From positions 26,319 to 90,318 of the forward strand of contig CAJTYS010000011.1 in NCBI GenBank assembly GCA_910583765.1: 64,000 bases of DNA, given 5' to 3'. Of this stretch, positions 24,385-31,557 are shown piece by piece (the first letter of the stretch is position 1; every line of letters starts with the position of its first letter). Position numbers and translations under genes: made by a program. Under the pieces are notes generated by a model. That model ran no database searches. It had not been told where the DNA came from and was given only the letters and a program-made list of their open reading frames with translations. Source of the DNA: an uncultured Eubacteriales bacterium (GTDB lineage Bacteria > Bacillota > Clostridia > Peptostreptococcales > Anaerovoracaceae).

Positions 24385-25806
24385 CTATTTCACGGTTTCG
24401 ACTCGAATCAAATTGGTCTTCCCAGAACTTTGAAGCGGGAGTCCGGCACTGATGACCACTGTGTCACCAGTTTCCACGGCACCCATGTTTTTCGTGCCTT
24501 CCATGGCTCGTTCCAAAAGGGTGTCCAACTGCTCCTCGTAGTCCGTGCGCATAGGGTACACCCCCCAGGAGAGAGATAGCTGGTGGAAGGTCTTGTCCTG
24601 CGGCGTGGCAGCGATAATCGGAGGGAAAGGCCGGAATTTAGACATTTTTTCAGCCGTGTAGCCAGAGGTGGTCACAGCAATGATGGCTTTGGCGCGCAGG
24701 TCTTGGGCCGTGGTGCAGGCAGCGTGGCTGATGGCGTTTGATTTGTCCTTTGCGTCCATTTGATAATCTAGGATTTTATAAGCGTTCACATCGAATGCGT
24801 CTTTTTCCGCTTGCTTGACGATTTCCGTCATGTGTTCCACGGCTTGCACAGGATACTTACCCATGGCGCTTTCTCCAGAAAGCATCACTGCGGAAGTGCC
24901 ATCAAACACGGCGTTTGCCACGTCTGTGATTTCAGCTCTCGTAGGAGTGGGGTTGGTGACCATGGATTCCAGCATCTGCGTGGCGGTGATGACGATTTTT
25001 CCCGCCTGACAGCATTCTTTGATGAATTTTTTCTGGATGCCGGGCAGCCTGGCGAAATCCACCTCTACGCCCATATCGCCTCGAGCCACCATGATGCCAT
25101 CGGAGTGTTCTAAGATTTCCTGAAAATTGTCGATGCCCTCTAAGTTTTCGATCTTAGAAATGATCTTGATGGCCTGGCCGCCGTTTTCCCGCAGAAAATC
25201 ACGCAGGTCGATCACATCCTGCGGCGTGCGTACAAAGGAGGCAGCCACATAATCCACGTCATGGGCAATGCCAAAGAGCAGATCTTTTTTGTCAGCTTCG
25301 CTGAGATATTCCAGATCTAGATGGGTATTCGGCACATTCACGCCTTTGCGGTCACTGATTCTCCCGCCGCTGACCACCTGGCACAGGATATCAGGGCCCT
25401 TGATGCTCTGGACCTTCAACGCCACCCGTCCGTCATCAATGAGTATGGAAGTGCCTGGTTTTACCTGGGAAGGAAGGCCCTGGTAAGAAATGGCGCAGCT
25501 CTCCTGGCTGCCGAGCACTTTCTGGGCAGTCAGGGTAAAGGTCTGTCCGTCCTCCAGGATCACGCTGCTGTTTTCAAAATCTCCAAGGCGGATTTCAGGG
25601 CCTTTTGTGTCCAGCAGCACAGCAGCGGAAAGGCCTAAGCTGTCCCGTACTTTGCGAAAGCGCTGGATGGTTTCTTCATGTCCCGCGTGGTCTCCATGAG
25701 AAAAATTGAGCCGGGCCACGTTCATGCCGGCAAGGAGCATGTCCTTCAGCGTTTCCTCACTGTTGCTGGCAGGTCCCAGCGTGCATACGATTTTCGTCTT
25801 TTTCAT
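24385..25806 (-). CDS. pyk: Pyruvate kinase
   Basis: 473 residues with standard A, B and C domains and no C-terminal PEP-utiliser extension. KIVCTLGPASNS opens the barrel. IKIISKIENLEGIDNF carries the catalytic Lys and metal-binding Glu, MVARGDMGVEV and ITATQMLESM bind metal and PEP, and VMLSGESAMGKYPV is conserved. GGGGTG lies 6 bases before the chosen ATG. It converts PEP and ADP to pyruvate and ATP. Its 5' end overlaps the ytqB-like gene by about 50 bases. Confidence 0.96.
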   Translation of the reverse strand: MKKTKIVCTLGPASNSEETLKDMLLAGMNVARLNFSHGDHAGHEETIQRFRKVRDSLGLSAAVLLDTKGPEIRLGDFENSSVILEDGQTFTLTAQKVLGSQESCAISYQGLPSQVKPGTSILIDDGRVALKVQSIKGPDILCQVVSGGRISDRKGVNVPNTHLDLEYLSEADKKDLLFGIAHDVDYVAASFVRTPQDVIDLRDFLRENGGQAIKIISKIENLEGIDNFQEILEHSDGIMVARGDMGVEVDFARLPGIQKKFIKECCQAGKIVITATQMLESMVTNPTPTRAEITDVANAVFDGTSAVMLSGESAMGKYPVQAVEHMTEIVKQAEKDAFDVNAYKILDYQMDAKDKSNAISHAACTTAQDLRAKAIIAVTTSGYTAEKMSKFRPFPPIIAATPQDKTFHQLSLSWGVYPMRTDYEEQLDTLLERAMEGTKNMGAVETGDTVVISAGLPLQSSGKTNLIRVETVK

Positions 25807-26381
25807 GTTCAACACCCCATTTCAATGTAATCAGTAATATTTCAGGCGGATGGTTCCGCTGATTCAGCATATTAATATAAGCCACATGATACTTCTTTTC
25901 ATCCAGAGTTCGCACAAAATCAAGGAGCGCTTGCTTTTCCTCGGTCCCGCCAGGATGACCGCTGTACATGGTGACGCACAAGAGTCCGTCTTTTCGCAGC
26001 AGCGTTAGTCCTTGAGAAACCGCTGTCAGGGTGGTTTCCTTCTTTGTGACAAGAGTCTTTGACCCAGAAGGCAGGTAGCCCAGGTTAAAGAGAATCACCT
26101 TGACTTTTTCTGTGACATAGTTTGTCATGTGCGCATGACTGTCTTGGATCAAGCAAATGCTTTCCGAATAAAGCCCGTTTTGGACCAAAGCGGCTTTTGT
26201 CTGCTCTATGGCCTTTTTCTGAATGTCAAAGGCGTATATTTTCCCTGCCCCCCATCTTGGCCAGAGCCACAGTGTCGTTTCCATTCCCGCATGTGGCGTC
26301 TATGGCAGTGTCACCAGGAGAAAGATATTGGGAAACAAAGGAAAGAGCTAGCTGAGTAGTGCTTCGTATCAAGTTTTTCAT
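25757..26381 (-). pseudogene. YtqB-like rRNA/SAM-dependent methylase, frameshifted
   Basis: Two frames join into one family protein. The first (from ATG at 26381) reads MKNLIRSTTQLALSFVSQYL and IDATCGNGNDTVALAKMG, the SAM-binding motif I. The second continues as GKIYAFDIQKKAIEQTKAAL, LFNLGYLPSGSK and TMYSGHPGGTEEK, typical of YtqB-type methylases. The break lies in a run of six G on the coding strand (C6 at 26248-26253); five G would restore the frame. The gene is therefore broken, subject to a sequencing error, or length-variable. The 3' end overlaps pyk. Confidence 0.75.
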
Positions 26382-26435
26382 AGTTATTTCCAATCATAGC
26401 GTTCTGTATACCATCAAGATCAGCCAGCTAATACG

Positions 26436-27779
26436 CTAACCGATTCCATGATAGATCAAGCCCAGGACAAAGACAATCACGGTCAGGGGCACATAGACGC
26501 ATTTGGCCGTGATGCCGAACCACTGGGACACAGGCCTCTTTCGTCCAAGCTCCAGCTCTGGACGGATGTTTTTGTAGCCAAAGACATAGTAAATGGAAAT
26601 GGCCCCAAGGACCGCGCCAAAAGGCACGATGATGATAGTGATGAAATCCATCCAGTTTCCTACCCTGACTTCTGGTTCCAGGAAAATGCCTACCAGCAGC
26701 GTCAAAGCCCCGCAGAGCAATACCGCTGCTTTGCGGTTCAGGCGCAATTTGTGCTGGGTGCTTTCAATGACCGCTTCAAACATGTTGATGAGAGAAGTGA
26801 TGCCAGCGAAAAGCACGGACAAAAAGAAGATGATGGAAAACACCTGACCCAGCGGCATCTGGGCGAAAACTTTGGGCAGCGTCAAAAACAAAAGAGGCGG
26901 GCCGGATTTGGGGTCAATGCCAAAGGCAAATACCGCGGGCATGATCACCAGGGAAGATAAAAGAGCCGCGATGGTGTCAAATCCTGCTGTCTTTAAGGAC
27001 ACTCCAGGGATATCCACGTTTTTTTCCAGATAAGCGCCATAAACGATCATGCCGGAACCTGTGATGGACAAGGAGAAGAACGCTTGCCCCATGGCCATGA
27101 CCCAGGTATTGACATCCAGCAGCTTGCTCCAGTCAGGAACAAAGAGAAACGCGTACCCAGACGCGGCGCCTGGCAGGAAACAAACGTAAATGGCCAGGAG
27201 CAGAAACAAAACAAAGAACAGCGGCATCAGGATCTTGCTGATGCTTTCGATCCGGTCAGTGACTCCGGTGCATAAAACAAGGGTCACAATGGCCACGACA
27301 GCGATGTGCCAGCCCAGACTGCCAAAGTTTCCTGTGATCGCGGAAAACATTTCCTGAGTGTCCGCGGACATCAAACTGCCAGTGACCGCGCCGCCAAAGA
27401 AACGGAGCACCCAGCCCAGGATAATGGCATAGCCGATGGCAATGCCAAGGGAGCCGAACAGCGGAATCCATCCAAGGACAGAGCCTAAGTTTTTCCGGCT
27501 GTTTTCTGGGGACGCACCTTTGGAATAGCAATAGTGATAGGATCCAAGGGTGCCAGTGCCAGCTCGCCGTCCAATGGCGAATTCTGCTGAAAGCCCTACC
27601 CAGCCGAAGAGAAAAATAAACAGCAGATAGGGAATTAAAAATGCGGCGCCGCCGTATTGCCCCAGTCTATATGGAAACATCCAAATGTTTCCCAGGCCCA
27701 CGGCAGAGCCGACACAAGCAATGACAAAACCCATTGCTGATGAAAATGTCCCGTTGTTGTGGGAGTTATGTTTTTCCAT
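26436..27779 (-). CDS. Neurotransmitter:sodium symporter (NSS) family transporter
   Basis: 447 residues. The NSS hallmark GSAVGLGNIWMFPYRLGQYGG forms TM1 with its unwound centre. FLVP-like packing, GQAFFSLSITGSGMIVYGAY (TM6 region) and FFLSVLFAGITS (TM8) are all present. The start was placed at the ATG with AAGGAAG 8 bases upstream and a promoter 50-80 bases before it. It is a Na+-coupled importer, probably of an amino acid. A second NSS gene (33591-34961) lies on the other side of the Bce locus. Confidence 0.9.
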   Translation of the reverse strand: MEKHNSHNNGTFSSAMGFVIACVGSAVGLGNIWMFPYRLGQYGGAAFLIPYLLFIFLFGWVGLSAEFAIGRRAGTGTLGSYHYCYSKGASPENSRKNLGSVLGWIPLFGSLGIAIGYAIILGWVLRFFGGAVTGSLMSADTQEMFSAITGNFGSLGWHIAVVAIVTLVLCTGVTDRIESISKILMPLFFVLFLLLAIYVCFLPGAASGYAFLFVPDWSKLLDVNTWVMAMGQAFFSLSITGSGMIVYGAYLEKNVDIPGVSLKTAGFDTIAALLSSLVIMPAVFAFGIDPKSGPPLLFLTLPKVFAQMPLGQVFSIIFFLSVLFAGITSLINMFEAVIESTQHKLRLNRKAAVLLCGALTLLVGIFLEPEVRVGNWMDFITIIIVPFGAVLGAISIYYVFGYKNIRPELELGRKRPVSQWFGITAKCVYVPLTVIVFVLGLIYHGIG

Positions 27780-27828
27780 GATGATTTCTTCCTTATGAAA
27801 TATGATCCAAATGATAACCGATTTTACC

Positions 27829-27857
27829 ATTATACTCTTAAGAACCTGGGAAAGCAA
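27829..27857 (-). promoter_or_regulatory. Promoter for the NSS transporter
   Basis: On the minus strand: TTGCTT, 17 bases, TATAAT, about 50 bases before the start codon. Confidence 0.7.
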
Positions 27858-27867
27858 CGGTTATTCT

Positions 27868-27901
27868 GATTCTTAACATTTTATAACAACTGGTAAGAAT
27901 C
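27868..27901. promoter_or_regulatory. Inverted repeat in the divergent NSS / bceRS region
   Basis: GATTCTTA and TAAGAATC are a perfect 8-bp inverted repeat 18 bases apart. It lies just upstream of the bceRS promoter and of the NSS -35 box, as expected of an operator. The regulator is unknown. Confidence 0.45.
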
Positions 27902-27921
27902 CTGTCTTTTTCCTGGAACTA

Positions 27922-27930
27922 TGCTATACT
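27922..27930 (+). promoter_or_regulatory. Extended -10 promoter for bceRS
   Basis: TGC-TATACT matches an extended -10 element; no convincing -35 box is seen. Confidence 0.5.
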
Positions 27931-28026
27931 GAAACAAAGAACGCCGCTTTCGATATTTGGGCCTTCATCCATGTGTTCAGGACAGGATTGGGAACATGCG
28001 CGGCTGACTGATAGAAGGAGAAAAAC

Positions 28027-28701
28027 ATGTATAAAGTGTTCATTGTGGAGGATGACAAGACCATCTCCGATATTTTAGGGCAGCATTTATCAAAGTGGGG
28101 ATACCAGGTGAAGCAGGCTCAGGATTTTCAGCATGTCCTGGAAGAATTCATCGCTTTTGACCCGCAGATCGTGCTGCTGGACATTGGGCTGCCTTATTTC
28201 AACGGGCATCACTGGTGCGGCGAGATCCGCGGCGTTTCCAAGGTCCCCATCATCTTTATTTCCTCAGCTGACGACAACATGAGCATTGTCATGGCCCTCA
28301 ACATGGGCGGGGATGATTTCATCGCCAAGCCTTTTGATCTCAACGTAGTTACGGCAAAGGTCCAGGCGCTGCTGCGGAGGGCCTATTCCTTTAAAGAGCA
28401 GACCAATCTGCTGGAACATAAAGGAGCGGTGCTGAACTTGAAAGACGCGACCTTGACTTATCAAGAGGAAAAAGTGGAGTTGACGAAAAACGAATATCAG
28501 ATCTTGCAGATCCTCATGTCCAGGGTAGGTGAAATCGTTTCCAGGGACGATATTATACGAGCCCTGTGGGAAGATGACAGCTTTGTGGATGACAACACCC
28601 TGACTGTCAATATCGCCAGGCTTCGCAAAAAGCTGGAAGAGGCAGGCTTAACGGATTATATCAAAACAAAGAAAGGGATCGGTTACGTGGTGGAATCATG
28701 A
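28027..28701 (+). CDS. BceR-type response regulator
   Basis: 224 residues. The receiver domain has EDD near the N-terminus, phosphoacceptor Asp in LLDIGLPYFNGHHWC and Lys in FIAKPFDL. LPYFNGHHWC and VPIIFISSADDNM are characteristic of Bce-type regulators. The C-terminal OmpR winged helix ends in TKKGIGYVVES. AGAAGGAG precedes the ATG. The gene overlaps the kinase gene by 4 bases (ATGA). It likely activates the ABC transporter at 30790. Confidence 0.88.
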   Translation: MYKVFIVEDDKTISDILGQHLSKWGYQVKQAQDFQHVLEEFIAFDPQIVLLDIGLPYFNGHHWCGEIRGVSKVPIIFISSADDNMSIVMALNMGGDDFIAKPFDLNVVTAKVQALLRRAYSFKEQTNLLEHKGAVLNLKDATLTYQEEKVELTKNEYQILQILMSRVGEIVSRDDIIRALWEDDSFVDDNTLTVNIARLRKKLEEAGLTDYIKTKKGIGYVVES

Positions 28702-29687
28702 AAATGCTCTTTGATTACTTGAAATCTCATAAAAAGCTGATTTTGATCTTTTTCTTGTGGGTGCTGATTTTCGCGCTTGTGCTGTTTTTGAGCAATGTGC
28801 CTGTGGATGCGGCACTGTACGCCGGTTTGCTGTGCCTGATCGCAGGGATCGCGACCGCTGCCTATGATTTTTACCATTTCGATAGACAGTGCGGGGAGCT
28901 GCGGCGGCTTTTAGAATCCATTGACGCTCAGGTGGACCATTTGCCAGAGCCAAGGAATGCGATCCATGAGGCGTACACAGAGATCATCAAGGAGCTTCAT
29001 AGGCAGAAACGAGAGGTGGAGTCCCGGACTTATGTGGAAAAGAAAGAGCTGATGGATTATTTTACCCTGTGGGCTCATCAGATCAAAACGCCGCTTTCTG
29101 CCATGAGCCTGATTTTGCAAAGCAAGGGCCCCTGGGCAGGGGAAGAGGATAGAGAAATGGCCATGGAGCTGTTCCATGTGGAAGAATACGTGAACACGGC
29201 CATGTCCTATATCCGCATTCAGGATATGACTTCGGATCTGGCCTTTGAAACGATTTCTTTGGATGATCTGATCCGCAAAACAGTGAAGAAATACGCGTCC
29301 ATGTTTATCAGGAAAAAGATCAGCATGGATTTTCAGGAGACCGGTTATCAGATGGCAACGGACGAAAAATGGTTGATGATGGTGCTGGAGCAGATCTTGT
29401 CAAACGCTCTCAAATACACGGCCGCAGGCGGAACCATCTCGATCCATATGGAAGGAACCGATCTGCTGGTTCAGGACACGGGCATTGGGATTCGGGCAGA
29501 AGATCTGCCTCGGATCTTTGAAAAAGGGTTCACTGGGGAAAATGGACGGCGGCATAGTCAATCCACGGGGCAAGGGCTGTATCTGTGTCAGACCATCATG
29601 AACCGGTTGGGGCATGATATCAGGGTGGAATCTAAGGAAGGGGAGGGGACCACGGTGGTTTTGGATTTGGAGCAGGAAGCGTTGTGA
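28698..29687 (+). CDS. BceS-type intramembrane-sensing histidine kinase
   Basis: 329 residues. Two closely spaced N-terminal transmembrane helices (about 12-30 and 35-55) with almost no extracellular loop define intramembrane-sensing kinases. The phospho-acceptor His is in FTLWAHQIKTPLSAM. The ATPase domain has N box LSNALKYTAAGG, G1 VQDTGIGI and GQGLYLCQ. Such kinases sense flux through their partner BceAB-like transporter rather than the drug itself. It is coupled to the regulator by a 4-base overlap. Confidence 0.88.
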   Translation: MKMLFDYLKSHKKLILIFFLWVLIFALVLFLSNVPVDAALYAGLLCLIAGIATAAYDFYHFDRQCGELRRLLESIDAQVDHLPEPRNAIHEAYTEIIKELHRQKREVESRTYVEKKELMDYFTLWAHQIKTPLSAMSLILQSKGPWAGEEDREMAMELFHVEEYVNTAMSYIRIQDMTSDLAFETISLDDLIRKTVKKYASMFIRKKISMDFQETGYQMATDEKWLMMVLEQILSNALKYTAAGGTISIHMEGTDLLVQDTGIGIRAEDLPRIFEKGFTGENGRRHSQSTGQGLYLCQTIMNRLGHDIRVESKEGEGTTVVLDLEQEAL

Positions 29688-29706
29688 TCCATGAGATCAC
29701 AACGCT
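29678..29706. terminator. Perfect 12-bp hairpin over the kinase stop codon
   Basis: AGCGTTGTGATC and GATCACAACGCT pair fully around a 5-base loop, with the TGA stop inside the left arm. No U run follows closely, so it may protect or terminate the bceRS mRNA or block read-through toward the convergent gene. Confidence 0.55.
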
Positions 29707-29716
29707 ATTCAAGATT

Positions 29717-30487
29717 TTACCCGCTGATTTCTTTCGCTTTCCTCAAATATTTTTTATAGATCCATTTCCCGTCACCAATGCAGCGCCAGTTTTTGTAAGT
29801 GACATATACTTTCACTTTCGTCCCGCTCTCCAAGCGGTCAACGATCTTAGAAGATACGGAATACGATGCCCGCACCTTAGTCTTTACTCTGCGTTTTTTT
29901 ACGTACATGGTTCGCACAGCAGGCTTTTTCTTGAATTTCAGGCCCTGTGACATACGGATCCGAGTGGTGAAGTTGGGATCGATGAAGAACAGCTTTTCCA
30001 GCTTCCTGTTGGAACCTGTGGTGGTGAGGACAAACGCGCCTCTGCTGTTTTTTCTCCAGCCAGAATCTTTGAATTTCCCAGTTCCCCATGTCATATGGAT
30101 GTGGCTGCCAGTCACGTTCCCGTCAGTGCCTTCCCGAAACATTTTGCTTCCTGCTCTGAACACATGACCGACCTTCAACCCTTTCAGATCCGCGTCGGAC
30201 ATGTGGGTGACGCGTCCGCACACATAATGAAAACCAATAGGAGTGATGACTTTTTTTGTGGTCTGCAGCCATACGGTATTGGGCTGCTTTGAGACACCAC
30301 GCCCATAGATCTTCATGACTTTTAAATCAACAGTGGCATACATCCAGTCATTGCCGCTGTCCGCGCCGGTTTCATCCACGGGATAATCTGCCGGCTCTCC
30401 TTCGCTGTATTTCGCATGACTGTAAGAGCCATCATGGTCTTGTGAAATTCCCATTGTTTTGAATGGGTAAGTGAGATATTCAGCCAT
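29717..30487 (-). CDS. Endolysin-like M23 peptidase with C-terminal SH3 domain
   Basis: 256 residues, no signal peptide. The N-terminal domain (YPFKTMGISQDHDGSYSHAK, DYPVDETGADSGND, then GTDGNVTGSHIHMTWG with an HxH pair) resembles M23-type phage or gut endolysins. The last 55 residues (VRASYSVSSKIVDRLESGTK, NWRCIGDGKWIYKKYL) form a bacterial SH3 domain that would bind cell wall. GGAGG precedes the ATG. It sits alone, on the opposite strand, between bceRS and bceAB homologues, without holin or phage genes. Probable role: cutting peptidoglycan peptides, after lysis or by unknown export. Confidence 0.7.
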   Translation of the reverse strand: MAEYLTYPFKTMGISQDHDGSYSHAKYSEGEPADYPVDETGADSGNDWMYATVDLKVMKIYGRGVSKQPNTVWLQTTKKVITPIGFHYVCGRVTHMSDADLKGLKVGHVFRAGSKMFREGTDGNVTGSHIHMTWGTGKFKDSGWRKNSRGAFVLTTTGSNRKLEKLFFIDPNFTTRIRMSQGLKFKKKPAVRTMYVKKRRVKTKVRASYSVSSKIVDRLESGTKVKVYVTYKNWRCIGDGKWIYKKYLRKAKEISG

Positions 30488-30789
30488 TTATGTTCCTCCT
30501 TGTCAAAATGCGGCCACAGAAAAGCCGCGAAGTTTTCTAAGTTTGATTTCCTTGTTTTGCTCATTTCCGCAGCAGTCTTGTTCCGCGGCTTTCTTGAGCT
30601 GTTTTTATAGTATAGTATTCTGATTTTTGCCATATGTTCTTTGGGTGTTATCCTTGTGTGGGCCTCTCAACCTTACGCAAATGTAAGAAAATCAAAGCAA
30701 ATGTAAGCCGAATCTATGGCAAGCAGATTGCTTTTTTTCTATAATAGAGCCAGCTTACCAATAAAAGAAGGAAAGGAGAACCATACAAT
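30488..30789. other. Intergenic region upstream of bceA and of the endolysin-like gene
   Basis: About 300 bp. It contains distant GC-rich arms AGAAAAGCCGCG (near 30516) and CCGCGGCTTTCT (near 30583), the BceR-like repeat (30673-30707) and a TATAAT box at 30740-30745. No gene is apparent. Confidence 0.5.
30673..30707 (+). promoter_or_regulatory. Putative BceR-type operator with direct repeat
   Basis: TTACG-CAAA-TGTAA at 30673-30686 closely fits the BceR-like TNACA-N4-TGTAA pattern. GCAAATGTAAG recurs at 30677 and 30697, 20 bp apart. A TATAAT box lies 33 bp downstream and bceA starts at 30790. Confidence 0.6.
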
Positions 30790-31557
30790 ATGCTTTTACT
30801 AGACGTAAAAAATATTGAAAAGATTTACACCACAAGATTCGGAGGCCAGAAAGTCCAGGCGCTGAAGGATGTCAGCTTTACTGTGAACCAGGGGGAATAC
30901 ATTTCCATTATGGGGGAATCCGGTTCCGGCAAAACAACGCTGCTCAACATCCTGGCAGCACTGGACAAACCGACCAGGGGAGAAGTTTTGCTGGAAGGAA
31001 AGAGCATTGTTTCCATCAAGGAAAAGGACATTGCGGCTTTTCGGAGAAACAATCTGGGATTCGTGTTCCAGGATTTTAACCTGCTGGACACATTTTCCGC
31101 AGAAGACAACATCTATCTGCCGCTAGTGCTGGCGAGAGTCCATCATAAAGAAATGGAAGAAAAGCTGCGGCCCATCGCCGAAAAGCTGGGAATCAGCGAT
31201 ATCCTGAAAAAGTATCCTTATGAAATCTCCGGCGGGCAGAAACAAAGGGTGGCCGTGGCCAGAGCGCTGATCACAGAGCCAAAGCTGATCCTGGCGGACG
31301 AACCCACAGGTGCGCTGGATTCCAAATCATCAGAACAGCTGCTGAACCAGTTTTCACGGCTCAATAGGGAAGGGCAGACCATTCTCATGGTGACCCACAG
31401 CATCCAGGCCGCCAGTAAAGCGGGGAGAGTGCTCTTTATCAAAGATGGTCAAGTGTTCCATCAAATCTACAGAGGGGACATGTCGGGGGATCAGATGTAC
31501 CAGAAAATATCCACCGCCCTCACTGCCCTGTCAACAGGAGGTGGCAGCCGTGAATAA
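30790..31557 (+). CDS. BceA-like ABC transporter ATPase
   Basis: 255 residues with Walker A GESGSGKTT, Q-loop FVFQDFNLL, signature ISGGQKQRVAVAR, Walker B ILADEP and the switch His in MVTHSIQAA. VQALKDVSF and LLDTFSAEDNIYLP are typical of BceA. AAGGAGA precedes the ATG. It overlaps the permease gene by 8 bases, and a short C-terminal extension follows the H-loop. Together they likely remove bacitracin- or lantibiotic-type peptides from lipid II-cycle targets. The specific drug cannot be inferred. Confidence 0.9.
   Translation: MLLLDVKNIEKIYTTRFGGQKVQALKDVSFTVNQGEYISIMGESGSGKTTLLNILAALDKPTRGEVLLEGKSIVSIKEKDIAAFRRNNLGFVFQDFNLLDTFSAEDNIYLPLVLARVHHKEMEEKLRPIAEKLGISDILKKYPYEISGGQKQRVAVARALITEPKLILADEPTGALDSKSSEQLLNQFSRLNREGQTILMVTHSIQAASKAGRVLFIKDGQVFHQIYRGDMSGDQMYQKISTALTALSTGGGSRE

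Noticed and set aside
29717..30487. Prophage remnant
   Set aside because: The endolysin-like gene is alone; no holin, structural, integrase or attachment sequence was seen nearby.
30322..30633. 103-codon minus-strand frame overlapping the endolysin start
   Set aside because: It overlaps the supported gene in another frame, has no ribosome site and no membrane segment that would suit a holin.
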